A stretch of 64,000 nucleotides of DNA from Chloroflexota bacterium (GCA_026707665.1 JAPOWK010000037.1:1-64000), one strand, 5' to 3'; positions 45,523 to 53,743 are shown, counted from the first letter of the stretch. Numbers and translations are program-made. The notes: a model not told the origin generated them from the letters alone.

Positions 45523-46497
45523 ATGAGGCTACGCTCACCTTCCGGGCTTGGATTGAATCTGTGGCGCGACGCCAGCCCGCGCGCGCGCCGTCAGTGGCTG
45601 ACCGCTTACGCTTTCATGAGCCTGCAGTTGATCGGCCTCTTTGTCTTCATTCTGGGTCCGCTGCTGGTCTCGCTGTATTACACATTTACCAAGTGGGATT
45701 TAATCGCGCCCGCGCCCAAATGGACGGGCTTGCGAAATTGGCTGCACTTCTTCGGCGATGCCAGAATCGGCCAAGTCCTGGGCAATACCCTCTGGTTCAT
45801 CTTATGGGCGACCAGCAGCTTCCTGCTGCTGTCGCTGGCGCTGGCGGTGCTGCTGCATCAGCGGCGACGCGGGACGACCCTGTTTCGCGCGCTCTTCTTC
45901 ATCCCCTATATCACTTCCCAAGTGGCGGTGGGCTTGGTCTGGAGCTGGATGTTCAACACCCGCTCGGGTCCCATCCCCAACTTTTTCCGCCTTTTTGGCA
46001 TCGAGATTCCGAACCTGCTCCTGGACGAGAGTTACGCGATGATCGCGGTGGCTTTAGTGGCGACCTGGCAAGCGCTCGGCTACGGCATCACGATTTATCT
46101 GGCGGGCTTGCAGGGGATTCCGGGCGAGCTCTACGACGCGTCCAGCGTCGACGGCGCCAGCGGCTGGCAGCGCTTCCGTTTTGTGACGCTGCCTTTGCTC
46201 TCGCCAACAGTGCTCTTCCTGACCGTCACATCGTTCATCGCCGCCTTCCAACTCTTTGATCTGGTCATCATTCTTACTGGCGGCGCGACCGGCGTGGCGC
46301 CCGGTGGACCCGGCGGAAGCACGCGCACCATCGTGCTTTACCTTTACGAGCAGACCTTCTTGTTCTCCGAACGCATTTCCGGCTTGGGTTACGGCGCGAC
46401 CATCGGTTGGATGCTGGCGGTTTTGATTTTCATCGTCACGATGGCGCAGTTTCGCTTCGCCAGAAGCACCGTCTTCTTCCTGGAAGATAGCGATTGA
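45523..46497 (+). CDS. Carbohydrate ABC transporter permease, MalF type
   Basis: A 324-residue inner-membrane protein. The first helix is around residues 28-52 (FMSLQLIGLFVFILGPLLVS), and the EAA loop is LYDASSVDGASGWQRFRFVT. Its stop overlaps the TTG start of the next permease by four bases. It belongs with the binding protein at 42096. Confidence 0.9.
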   Translation: MRLRSPSGLGLNLWRDASPRARRQWLTAYAFMSLQLIGLFVFILGPLLVSLYYTFTKWDLIAPAPKWTGLRNWLHFFGDARIGQVLGNTLWFILWATSSFLLLSLALAVLLHQRRRGTTLFRALFFIPYITSQVAVGLVWSWMFNTRSGPIPNFFRLFGIEIPNLLLDESYAMIAVALVATWQALGYGITIYLAGLQGIPGELYDASSVDGASGWQRFRFVTLPLLSPTVLFLTVTSFIAAFQLFDLVIILTGGATGVAPGGPGGSTRTIVLYLYEQTFLFSERISGLGYGATIGWMLAVLIFIVTMAQFRFARSTVFFLEDSD

Positions 46498-47327
46498 CTT
46501 TGAACAGAACACTGCGTTCAGCCATGTATTACGGGCTTCTCGGGATTTTGGCGGTCGCCTACCTGGTGCCGGTGACCTGGGTGGTTTCTACCTCGCTGCG
46601 CACCGAGGCCAACTTGCTGCGCCCGGATCAATGGATCCCCAATCCAATCACCCTTGAGCACTACACCAGCGGTTTGTATGAGGCGCTGCCCAATCTCGGA
46701 CGTTATACCTACAACACCCTGCGTATATCCATACTTTCGACTGTGGGCATGCTCCTATCTTGTTCTTTGGCGGGCTATGCGCTGGCGCGCTGGCGCTTTC
46801 CCTTGCGCAACCTGTGGTTCTTCGGGCTGCTGGCGACGATGATGGTGCCGGGACATGTGACCCTGATCCCGACTTATGTCCTGTTCCGCAAACTTGGCTG
46901 GCTGAACACGCCCAATCCCTTGATCATCCCGGCATTCTTCGGCAGCCCCTTCGCCACCTTCTTCTTCCGGCAATTCTTCCTGAGTTTCCCGCGCGAGTTG
47001 GAGGACGCGGCGACGCTGGACGGCGCGGGCGCGCTGCGCACCTTTGTCGGCATCGTCGTTCCGGTGTCGAAACCGGCCTTTGTCGCTTTGGGCGTGCTGC
47101 ACTTCACCGGTAGCTGGAACGGCTTCTTCTTGCCAATCATCTATTTGACGCGCAAAGATCAGTGGGTGTTGACGCAGGCGATCCGCAGCATGCTCGGGCG
47201 TTATGATAGCCCCTGGGGCGAGATCATGGCGGGCGTCGTGCTCATGACCCTGCCCATTATTGTGCTGTATATGCTTGTGCAGCGGTATTTCGTACAGGGG
47301 ATTACCTTCACCGGCATCCGGGGCTAG
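46494..47327 (+). CDS. Carbohydrate ABC transporter permease, MalG type
   Basis: A 277-residue permease with a first helix at about residues 10-30 and the EAA loop LEDAATLDGAGALRTFVGIV. It ends VQRYFVQGITFTGIRG. The TTG start at 46494 overlaps the previous stop (TTGA); the nearest ATG (46524) would cut into the first helix. It is the last gene of the third ATPase-less sugar importer. Confidence 0.88.
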   Translation: MTLNRTLRSAMYYGLLGILAVAYLVPVTWVVSTSLRTEANLLRPDQWIPNPITLEHYTSGLYEALPNLGRYTYNTLRISILSTVGMLLSCSLAGYALARWRFPLRNLWFFGLLATMMVPGHVTLIPTYVLFRKLGWLNTPNPLIIPAFFGSPFATFFFRQFFLSFPRELEDAATLDGAGALRTFVGIVVPVSKPAFVALGVLHFTGSWNGFFLPIIYLTRKDQWVLTQAIRSMLGRYDSPWGEIMAGVVLMTLPIIVLYMLVQRYFVQGITFTGIRG

Positions 47328-47350
47328 GGTCTTAGCTCATGCACCCCTAT

Positions 47351-47410
47351 CCCCTGCAGGAGATGCACCCCCGTTCAAATTGAACCCACCCCCTGCAGGA
47401 GATGCACCCC
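47351..47410. repeat. Twin 21-base direct repeat flanking a palindrome
   Basis: CCCCTGCAGGAGATGCACCCC occurs at 47351-47371 and again at 47390-47410. Between them lies the palindrome GTTCAAATTGAAC (47373-47385). Each copy includes a CCTGCAGG palindrome. Confidence 0.6.
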
Positions 47411-47610
47411 CCACCGTTAGCCTGATACTACTCACTTCTGGCAGCGCCATTCACCACGACAGATAAGTCCCACTGGATTAGGCTACGGCAAGTACGAGGC
47501 CTTCGAGAGACAGCACCTGGAGATATCTGCCGAGCAATGCCCTCTCTTGGCATGTTGTCAAGCTCACTGAAAATCCACCCATTCAGATTTGCTAATATTC
47601 TGTAGCATTA

Positions 47611-47619
47611 TGTTATGCT
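47611..47619 (+). promoter_or_regulatory. Extended -10 promoter (TGT-TATGCT)
   Basis: TGT followed by TATGCT (47614-47619) fits an extended -10 element, in an AT-rich patch just before AAGGAG (47634-47639) and the ATG at 47646. A TTGCTA at 47589 is spaced 19 bases upstream. Confidence 0.4.
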
Positions 47620-47645
47620 GCTAAATAGTTATCAAGGAGATTGTC

Positions 47646-48059
47646 ATGAAGCGATTGGCTGTATTGATAGCGGTACTTTTGTAGGTTGCGCCGATGGCAG
47701 GGCCCGTTTTCGCTCAGGACATAATGTCCTTAAGTCCAGGCGGATTTGGGCAAGAACGAGGATCCTTGGGAATCGACCCAAGCTGCTTGGCGTCGGTTGA
47801 CATTTCCGCACTCGGCCTGGCTGAGGACGCTGTGTATGCGAGTCTCGTCAACATCTTGTACGACTTCGAAGAAGGAGGCGGCGCGGGTCTCGGTGATGGC
47901 GGAAACGTACCGAAGTTCTGCTGGCTACATAGCTTTTCCAACGGATGTGGTTCCTGCAAGCTGAGTTGGGGCGGCGAAGGGGAGGAGTACTGGACAGAGT
48001 TTTGGTGCGTGGGTATACTGGTCCGTAGGAACAAAAAGCAGTGCTTGTGGTGTCCGTAA
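47646..48059 (+). pseudogene. Small secreted Cys-rich protein gene interrupted by an in-frame TAG
   Basis: From the ATG at 47646 (AAGGAG six bases upstream) the frame reads MKRLAVLIAVLL, then TAG at 47682-47684, then VAPMAGPVFAQ and about 110 more residues to the stop at 48059. Ignoring the TAG gives an ideal signal peptide with cleavage after VFA. The mature part (SLSPGGFGQERGSLGIDPSC and on) has seven Cys and a Gly-rich middle. No family is recognised. The TAG may be a recent nonsense mutation, a sequencing error or a recoded site; TAG is a normal stop for many genes here. An internal ATG at 47694 has no ribosome-binding site. Confidence 0.6.
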
Positions 48060-48071
48060 CGAGTACGAACG

Positions 48072-48326
48072 ATGAGTGCGATCCCAGTTAAGCGCATGAC
48101 AAAATACGAGCGGATTAAGGCTATGGCCTTGATCTTTATAGCCGTCGTCCTTGTCGTTTGGGCCGCAATCAGTATCGGGACCATCGTGCGATTCCACATG
48201 ATCCAGACGGCTGTTGAGAAGACGCCACCGGATACGGCGTCTTTTAGTCTTGTGGATACCTTGCACGAGATGGCTGACCGTCTTGATAGGCTGGAGTTGC
48301 AGTGCGACCTAGCGCCTTCGTCATAG
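48072..48326 (+). CDS. Small single-pass membrane protein, unknown function
   Basis: An 84-residue protein with one strong transmembrane segment (about 18-39, MALIFIAVVLVVWAAISIGT) after a basic N-terminus (VKRMTKYERIK). The tail is partly helical (LVDTLHEMADRLDRLELQ). It starts 12 bases after the Cys-rich gene and may be co-transcribed with it. The ribosome-binding site is weak and no family is recognised, so it is a plausible but unproven gene. Confidence 0.45.
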   Translation: MSAIPVKRMTKYERIKAMALIFIAVVLVVWAAISIGTIVRFHMIQTAVEKTPPDTASFSLVDTLHEMADRLDRLELQCDLAPSS

Positions 48327-48395
48327 ATTCTGACGAGTTTCAATGCAGTAATCTGGCTTGGGCGGAAGCTCAGGCTTTTTCTTTACCCTGGCGCC

Positions 48396-48587
48396 TCAGG
48401 CGGTTATCAGTCGGTTGCGCTTTTCGCTTAGGTAAGCGATTTCCTTATGCAATTCCTAGCGTATCTTTCGCGCGGCTGCGATATCGAGCTGAAAGCGGGC
48501 CAGGGTTTCATCGGCGCGTTCAATTTTCTTCTGTATTGCCTCGAGTTTGTCCTGTTCGGTTTCCAGCAGGCGCAACTTTTCGGTCAT
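48396..48587 (-). pseudogene. Small coiled-coil protein gene interrupted by an in-frame TAG
   Basis: On the minus strand an ATG at 48587, with GAGG and ACAGG just upstream, opens a 43-residue, highly charged helix starting TEKLRLLETEQDKLEAIQKK. TAG at 48458-48456 interrupts it. The same frame then continues for 19 codons as ELHKEIAYLSEKRNRLITA before TGA at 48396-48398. The amphipathic, coiled-coil-like pattern carries on across the TAG, which suggests an originally 63-residue protein. No family is recognised. Confidence 0.45.
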
Positions 48588-48636
48588 AGCCTGTCCCTCT
48601 TTGGCTCTTTCGCTCGAATTTCGCTTTAGTTTAGCA

Positions 48637-48669
48637 TAAGGGCGCCGCTCAATTTGAGTTGCGCCCTTA
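48637..48669. repeat. Long inverted repeat (16-base arms, two mismatches)
   Basis: The arm TAAGGGCGCCGCTCAA (48637-48652) and its partner TTGAGTTGCGCCCTTA (48654-48669) pair except at two positions, with one central base. No T-run follows on either strand. It sits about 50 bases upstream of the minus-strand coiled-coil gene and could be a regulatory hairpin. Confidence 0.6.
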
Positions 48670-48701
48670 CATCGTACAAATCGACGTGACCCGCCCTGTT
48701 G

Positions 48702-48732
48702 AAGTCGTCTCATCGTGAGACGGCTTCCTTTT
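48702..48732 (+). terminator. Rho-independent terminator
   Basis: AAGTCGTCTCA (48702-48712) pairs with TGAGACGGCTT (48716-48726), 11 pairs including one G-T, around a TCG loop, followed by CCTTTTG. The orientation ends plus-strand transcription, perhaps of the small genes at 47646-48326, before the next operon. Confidence 0.6.
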
Positions 48733-48890
48733 GTTGCTCCATCATGTCGTTCGCGTCAGGAATTGCACCTGGATCGCGGCACGAGCAACTCTGGTATCGA
48801 TCGGCGAGGTCCACTCCCCAAGTGCGGTGGAAATGCACAAACGACCCGATGCTGCCTGAGGCGACAGCGCCACCGAAGCGGCCAATCGCT

Positions 48891-48919
48891 TTGACAGGCA
48901 AATCCAAGTTCGTTAGGCT
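48891..48919 (+). promoter_or_regulatory. Sigma-70-type promoter of the 48984 operon
   Basis: A consensus TTGACA (48891-48896), a 17-base spacer and TAGGCT (48914-48919, which keeps the T1, A2 and T6 positions). It lies 65 bases before the binding-protein ATG and after the terminator. Confidence 0.45.
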
Positions 48920-48983
48920 ATGGAGAGCATGACGAAATTGCGGGTCCGACCGCAAGTTTCTTATTTCAACAGGAGAGGCACAG

Positions 48984-50591
48984 ATGAGTTTACAAAAAGA
49001 GCAAGTGCATGATTTCATCAAGAAGTACAACGAAGGGCGCATCTCGCGGCGGCAATTCTTGCAGGCGGTGACAACCGTCGGCGGCGTCGCGGTTGCGCAA
49101 TCGATGATGCCGGGCTTCCGCCTGGCAACCGCACTTGCGCAGGGCACGCCCGTTCAAGGCGGCACGCTCGTCGCAGCCACCATTGACAAGCCGGTCAATA
49201 TGGATCCGGCCTTCGCTGAACTCTATTCGTCGATGCAAGTGTATCAGAATGTTTTCTCCAAGCTGGTATACCTCGATCGCGACAACAACGTGCTGCCGGG
49301 CTTGGCGCATTCCTGGCAGCAGCTCGATGACTCGACCTGGGAATTCCAAATCGCTGACAACGCCTACTTCCACAATGACGAACACTGCACCGCCGCCGAT
49401 GTCGTCTACACCTTCAATCGCCTGTTCGACCCCGATCTTGGCGCGCCAAACGCAGTCTTTCTGACGCCGATCGAGGGCGTCGAAGCGGTCGATGATTACA
49501 CCGTCCGCATCAGCACGCAACCGAATTGGGGCGGCTTGCTGGAGGCTTTGGGCGCCATCGTCGAAGTTGTCAATCAGAAGGGCATTGAAGAAAATGACCC
49601 CAGACTCGTTCCCATCGGCACCGGTCCATTCAAGTTTGTCCAATGGGTCAAAGACGACTTCATTGAACTCGAGCGCTGGGACAAATATCACAAGCCGAAC
49701 CAACCCTACCTGGACAAGGTCATCTTCCGCGCCATCTCGGATGACACCGTGCGCCTGACCGGCTTGCAGACTGGTGAACTCAACTGGATCGAGCAAGTGC
49801 CCTTGCATCGCGCCGACGAGCTCCGCGCCAGCGCCGAAGTCAAAGCCAATCCGGATGGCGAGTTCTTCCCTGATATGTTCTTGATCAACTGCTCGAAGCC
49901 GCCATTTGACAAAGTGGAAGTGCGTCAGGCGCTTCAATGGGCGCTGCACCGCGAATCCATCGCCAACCTGGTCTGGTTCGGCCAGGCGGTGCCATCGGCG
50001 GAGCCGGTATCGCCATCCAATCCCTGGTATTCTGGCGTGAATGTCTTTGAAGGCGGCCCCGATATCGATAAAGCCAAAGCGCTGTTGGCGCAGGCCGGCT
50101 ACGAAGATGGGCTGACCATCCGCTATGCCGCCCAGCCACAGGTGCCGACGCAGCCGCTGGTGGGCCAGCTTCTGGAACAGCAGCTCGCCCCGGCCGGTTT
50201 CCGCGTCGAGGTTGAATCCTTCGAATCGGCTCGCTGGTTCGAGGAGCTCTTCACGCTGAACTACGAGATCACCGGCACATACTGGAGCGCGACCGCTGAT
50301 CCCGGCGAGCACTGCCTCTATCCGCTTTCGCATTCGGCGTCGCCCTGGAACTTCTCGGCTTTTAGAGACGCGCCCGAACTGGACAAGGCGCTGGAAGAAT
50401 TCCGCTTCACATTGGATCCGGAAGCGCGGCAAAGCGCCTTCGCCAATGTCGTCAGGCTACATCAGGAATACTCGCCGCAAGTGTTCATGGTCAACTTCAG
50501 ACGCACTTACTGGACGCAGCCGAATGTGCACGGCGCGCAGACGCTGCCGACGCTGGAGCTGCGCATGGAAGACGTTTGGATTGACGCTTGA
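48984..50591 (+). CDS. Oligopeptide-type ABC binding protein (family 5) with Tat signal
   Basis: A 535-residue DppA/OppA-class protein. The N-terminus has a twin-arginine motif SRRQFLQ (21-27) and a mild hydrophobic stretch ending ATALAQG, so it is probably Tat-exported. Family-5 core features are VYQNVFSKLVYLDRDNNVLP, LAHSWQQLDDSTWEFQIADN and TAADVVYTFNRLFDP. AGGAGAGG precedes the ATG. It heads the operon whose permeases, ATPases and amide-metabolising enzymes run to 60472. The ligand could be a peptide, amine conjugate or other small amide. Confidence 0.9.
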   Translation: MSLQKEQVHDFIKKYNEGRISRRQFLQAVTTVGGVAVAQSMMPGFRLATALAQGTPVQGGTLVAATIDKPVNMDPAFAELYSSMQVYQNVFSKLVYLDRDNNVLPGLAHSWQQLDDSTWEFQIADNAYFHNDEHCTAADVVYTFNRLFDPDLGAPNAVFLTPIEGVEAVDDYTVRISTQPNWGGLLEALGAIVEVVNQKGIEENDPRLVPIGTGPFKFVQWVKDDFIELERWDKYHKPNQPYLDKVIFRAISDDTVRLTGLQTGELNWIEQVPLHRADELRASAEVKANPDGEFFPDMFLINCSKPPFDKVEVRQALQWALHRESIANLVWFGQAVPSAEPVSPSNPWYSGVNVFEGGPDIDKAKALLAQAGYEDGLTIRYAAQPQVPTQPLVGQLLEQQLAPAGFRVEVESFESARWFEELFTLNYEITGTYWSATADPGEHCLYPLSHSASPWNFSAFRDAPELDKALEEFRFTLDPEARQSAFANVVRLHQEYSPQVFMVNFRRTYWTQPNVHGAQTLPTLELRMEDVWIDA

Positions 50592-50606
50592 TCGGCGCGC
50601 TAGCTT

Positions 50607-50836
50607 ACCCCATCCCCCCAACCCCCTTCCCCAGCGAGCTAGGGAAGGGGGAGCACAAAGAAGCATCACAGCCGCAGTTGCTTTGCATCGGATTTGTGCC
50701 ATGAATCGCGACTTTGAAGGAGAGTTACCCTTCCCTAATTCGCTGGGTCGCGTAGACACAGACCTTCGGGAAGGGCCGGGGATGGGGTAAGACTTACGGA
50801 AGACAGGGAATCTGCAGTACCGGACAAGCCGTACAG
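50607..50836. repeat. Composite inverted-repeat element (copy of the 53-350 type)
   Basis: CCCCATCCCCCCAACCCCCT near 50611 and AGCTAGGGAAGGGG face the GGTCGCGTAGACACAGACC core (50747-50765) and CCGGGGATGGGGTAAGA. The element ends CTGCAGTACCGGACAAGCC (50812-50830) and GTACAG. The right flank is homologous, reversed, to the left flank of the 53-350 element. It lies between the binding-protein and permease genes. Confidence 0.6.
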
Positions 50837-50877
50837 ATTCTCATTACATACTTGCAGTCATTACCGGTGAAGGACCC

Positions 50878-51834
50878 ATGCGACTGTTGCGCTACATTGG
50901 GGGCCGGCTGTTGCTTCTGCTGCCGGTCCTCTTCGGCACATCGGTATTGATATTCCTGCTGCTCCGCCTGATTCCGGGCGATCCAGCGCAGGTGATTCTG
51001 GGCTTGCGCGCGACGCCGGAACGGCTGGCGATCGTGCGGGAAGAATTGGGGCTGGATCTGCCGGTTCATCTGCAATACGGGCAGTGGCTGGGCAAGCTCC
51101 TTCAGGGTGATCTGGGAAAAGACTTCCGCAGCAACGAAGCTGTTATCGCCCTGCTCAGCGTCCGCTTGCCGGTGACGATCCAACTCACGCTGATGTCGCT
51201 GACGATGGCGGTCTTGATTGCCGTGCCATTGGGCATAAGGGCGGCCATCAAGCCGGGCGGAATCGCCGATCGCGCCTCGATGCTGCTCGGCTTATTCGGC
51301 ATTTCCATCCCGGACTTCTGGCTCGGCATCATGCTGATCCTTTTCTTCGCGCTGGGACTGCGCATGTTTCCTTCCTCCGGTTACGTCAGGCTGGATCATG
51401 ACCTGCTGGGGAATCTGCGCGCCTTTTTCTTGCCGGCGTTGACCTTGGCGGTGGGGCTATCGGCCGTGCTGGTGCGCATCACGCGTTCGGCGGTGTTGGA
51501 AGTGCTTGAACTAGACTTCGTGAAATTCCTGCGCGCCAAGGGCCTGCGGGAACAACTCGTCATTTATCAGCATGTTTTGCGCAACGCCAGCATACCGATT
51601 GTGACGGTCATCGGATTGCAATTCGGCTATCTGCTCGGCGGCGCCGTGATCGTCGAGGAAGTCTTCAGTTTGCCCGGGGTCGGCCGGCTCATCGTCAGCT
51701 ACACCTTGGAGCGCAACTATCCCGTTGTACAGGCGGGCATGCTGGTGGTCGCCTTCCTGTTTATCATTGTCAATCTGGCCACAGACGTCATTTATGCCTT
51801 GCTGAATCCCAAGATCCGCGGGGCGGGAACATGA
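50878..51834 (+). CDS. Oligopeptide-type ABC permease, DppB/OppB family
   Basis: A 318-residue permease opening MRLLRYIGGRLLLLLPVLFG, with a first helix at 9-31. The LGLDLPVHLQYGQWLGKLLQ segment is typical of DppB, with five more helices after it. The coupling loop is LDFVKFLRAKGLREQLVIYQ. GAAGGA precedes the ATG. The stop overlaps the next ATG (ATGA). Confidence 0.93.
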   Translation: MRLLRYIGGRLLLLLPVLFGTSVLIFLLLRLIPGDPAQVILGLRATPERLAIVREELGLDLPVHLQYGQWLGKLLQGDLGKDFRSNEAVIALLSVRLPVTIQLTLMSLTMAVLIAVPLGIRAAIKPGGIADRASMLLGLFGISIPDFWLGIMLILFFALGLRMFPSSGYVRLDHDLLGNLRAFFLPALTLAVGLSAVLVRITRSAVLEVLELDFVKFLRAKGLREQLVIYQHVLRNASIPIVTVIGLQFGYLLGGAVIVEEVFSLPGVGRLIVSYTLERNYPVVQAGMLVVAFLFIIVNLATDVIYALLNPKIRGAGT

Positions 51835-52784
51835 GCGCGCGGGCTGGTCTTGCTGGAAGGCTGATCGATCGGTTGCGAGATGGGTACGCCGCCAGCCGGT
51901 CCGCCTTCGTCGGCGGGGCGATCATCGCAGTGCTCGTCATCATGACCGCGACCGTATCGCTCTATTCACCGTACAAGCCCGACGCGATGGATTTCATGGC
52001 GCCCTTGAGCGCGCCGACGGCGGCGCATCTGCTGGGCACGGACAATTTCGGCCGAGACATCTTGACGCGAGTCTTATACGGTTATCAGATTTCCCTGGCG
52101 GTGGCATTGGGCTCGGTGGGATTTGGCTTGGCGGCCGGCGTGACGCTCGGTTTGCTCGCCGGTTATTTCGGCGGCGCGCTGGACAACATCATCATGCGGC
52201 CGATGGATGTGCTGATGGCATTTCCGGCGATCGTGCTGGTGGTGGCATTGACCGGCTTCGTCGGACGCGAACTGGCGGTGATGGTGCTGGCGGTGGCGGT
52301 CGTCTATGTGCCGATATTCGCACGGGTCATGCGCGGCTCAACACTGGAAGTGGTCAGCGAGCTCTACGTCGAAGGGGCGCGGGCGCGTGGCGCCTCGCAC
52401 CTCCGCCTGATGCTGCGCCATATCTTGCCCAATGCCATCGCGCCGGTCTTGATACAGGCTTCGATCTTGATGGGCATCGCCATCCTGTTGGAATCGGCTT
52501 TGAGCTTCATCGGCTTGGGCACACAGCCTCCCGATCCATCGCTGGGGCTGATGCTCTCCGAAGGGCGCTCTTTTATGCAGCAGGCGCCCTGGATGGTGAT
52601 GGTGCCCGGACTGGCGATTTCGCTTGCTGTGCTCGGATTCAACCTGCTCGGCAACGGCTTGCAAGATCTGCTCAACCCCGCGAGCCGCTCGGCGGCAGCG
52701 AAAAGTACTGACTTGCGGGGCCAAGGCGACAAACCATCGGGGCCTGTTAGCGGCGTAGCGCATGCGAAAAAAGAGGGAAGATGA
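51831..52784 (+). CDS. Oligopeptide-type ABC permease, DppC/OppC family
   Basis: A 317-residue permease with a first helix at about 23-43. The diagnostic LLGTDNFGRDILTRVLYGYQ follows, and the coupling loop is YVEGARARGASHLRLMLRHI. About 40 polar residues follow the last helix, an unusual tail. It overlaps both neighbours by four bases, so the B, C and D genes are translationally coupled. Confidence 0.93.
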   Translation: MSARAGLAGRLIDRLRDGYAASRSAFVGGAIIAVLVIMTATVSLYSPYKPDAMDFMAPLSAPTAAHLLGTDNFGRDILTRVLYGYQISLAVALGSVGFGLAAGVTLGLLAGYFGGALDNIIMRPMDVLMAFPAIVLVVALTGFVGRELAVMVLAVAVVYVPIFARVMRGSTLEVVSELYVEGARARGASHLRLMLRHILPNAIAPVLIQASILMGIAILLESALSFIGLGTQPPDPSLGLMLSEGRSFMQQAPWMVMVPGLAISLAVLGFNLLGNGLQDLLNPASRSAAAKSTDLRGQGDKPSGPVSGVAHAKKEGR

Positions 52785-53743
52785 ATCTACTTTCGGTGCA
52801 AAATCTGAGGGCGGAATTCTTCAGCGGCGGACGCTGGCTGGAGGCGGTATCGGATGTCAGCTTTGACTTGCGGCGGGGCGAAATTCTCGGCTTGGTCGGC
52901 GAATCCGGCTGTGGCAAATCCACTATCGCCTACAGCATCATGCGCCTGTTGGCGAGCAATGCCCGCATCAGCGCGGGCGAGGTCTGGCTGGAGGATGTGA
53001 ATCTGACGGAAGCCGATGAAAATACATTGCAGGGCTTGCGCGGCAGCCGCCTCTCGATGATATTCCAGGACCCGATGACGGCGCTGGATTCGCTGTTCAC
53101 GGTTGGGCATCAGGTGGTGGAGACGCTGCAAGAACACCTCGGTCTCAACCTGGCGGAGGCGCAGGAGCGGGCATTGGCGTTGCTGCGGCAGGTGGGCATT
53201 CCGGCGGCGGAAGAGCGCTTAAGCGCTTATCCTTATCAATTCAGCGGCGGCATGTCGCAGCGGATCGCCCTGGCCATCGCCATCTCCTGCCATCCCCAGG
53301 TGCTGATCGCCGATGAACCGACCACAGCGCTGGATGTGACAATTCAAGCGCAGATTTTGCATTTGATCCGCCGCCTTCTGGTCGAGGAACAAGGCACGGG
53401 CGTGCTCCTGATCACGCACGACCTGGGCGTGGTGGCGCAAGTATGCGATCGCGTTGCCGTCATGTACGCTGGTAAAATCGTCGAGTTCAGCGATGTCAAT
53501 TCAATCTTCAAGAATCCGCTGCATCCTTATACGCAGGCGCTGCTCAAGTCGCTGCCGAGCCAAGGCATCGCTCGCGGCGCGCTGGAGAATATCCAGGGGC
53601 GCGTGCCCAGCCTGACGGATTGGCCCACGGGCTGCCACTTTCATCCGCGCTGCATCCATGCGCGGGCGCTTTGCCGCGAGAAGGCGCCTCCATTGCGGAG
53701 CGCTGCCGAGAGCCAAGAGGTGGCTTGTGTCCTCTACGAATGA
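52781..53743 (+). CDS. Oligopeptide-type ABC ATPase, DppD/OppD family
   Basis: A 320-residue ATPase with Walker A GESGCGKS (about 43-50), signature FSGGMSQR, Walker [12 protein letters not shown] and LITHDLG. The C-terminal domain has [11 protein letters not shown] and the Cys cluster [14 protein letters not shown]. It is energetically paired with the DppF-type gene that starts inside its last 17 bases. Confidence 0.93.
   Translation: MNLLSVQNLRAEFFSGGRWLEAVSDVSFDLRRGEILGLVGESGCGKSTIAYSIMRLLASNARISAGEVWLEDVNLTEADENTLQGLRGSRLSMIFQDPMTALDSLFTVGHQVVETLQEHLGLNLAEAQERALALLRQVGIPAAEERLSAYPYQFSGGMSQRIALAIAISCHPQVLIADEPTTALDVTIQAQILHLIRRLLVEEQGTGVLLITHDLGVVAQVCDRVAVMYAGKIVEFSDVNSIFKNPLHPYTQALLKSLPSQGIARGALENIQGRVPSLTDWPTGCHFHPRCIHARALCREKAPPLRSAAESQEVACVLYE

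Larger units (their letters stand above)
47328..47645. other. Gene-free region with twin 21-base repeat and a promoter
   Basis: These 318 bases separate the permease from a small secreted gene. They carry the twin repeat at 47351-47410 and an extended -10 promoter near 47611. No coding frame was supported. Confidence 0.5.
48588..48983. other. Region with two strong hairpins and a promoter
   Basis: These 396 bases contain a 16-arm hairpin (48637-48669), a terminator-like hairpin (48702-48732) and the promoter of the 48984 operon. Longer open frames here lack start signals. Confidence 0.5.

Noticed and set aside
47646..48587. Reassignment of TAG to a sense codon in this organism
   Set aside because: Many confident genes here end in TAG (for example at 11889, 16495, 20518, 31753, 33323, 36985, 43463 and 47327), so TAG is a normal stop; the two interrupted genes need a local explanation.
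48990..50432. A 480-codon minus-strand frame opposite the binding-protein gene
   Set aside because: The plus-strand product is clearly a family-5 binding protein; the antisense product has no family features.
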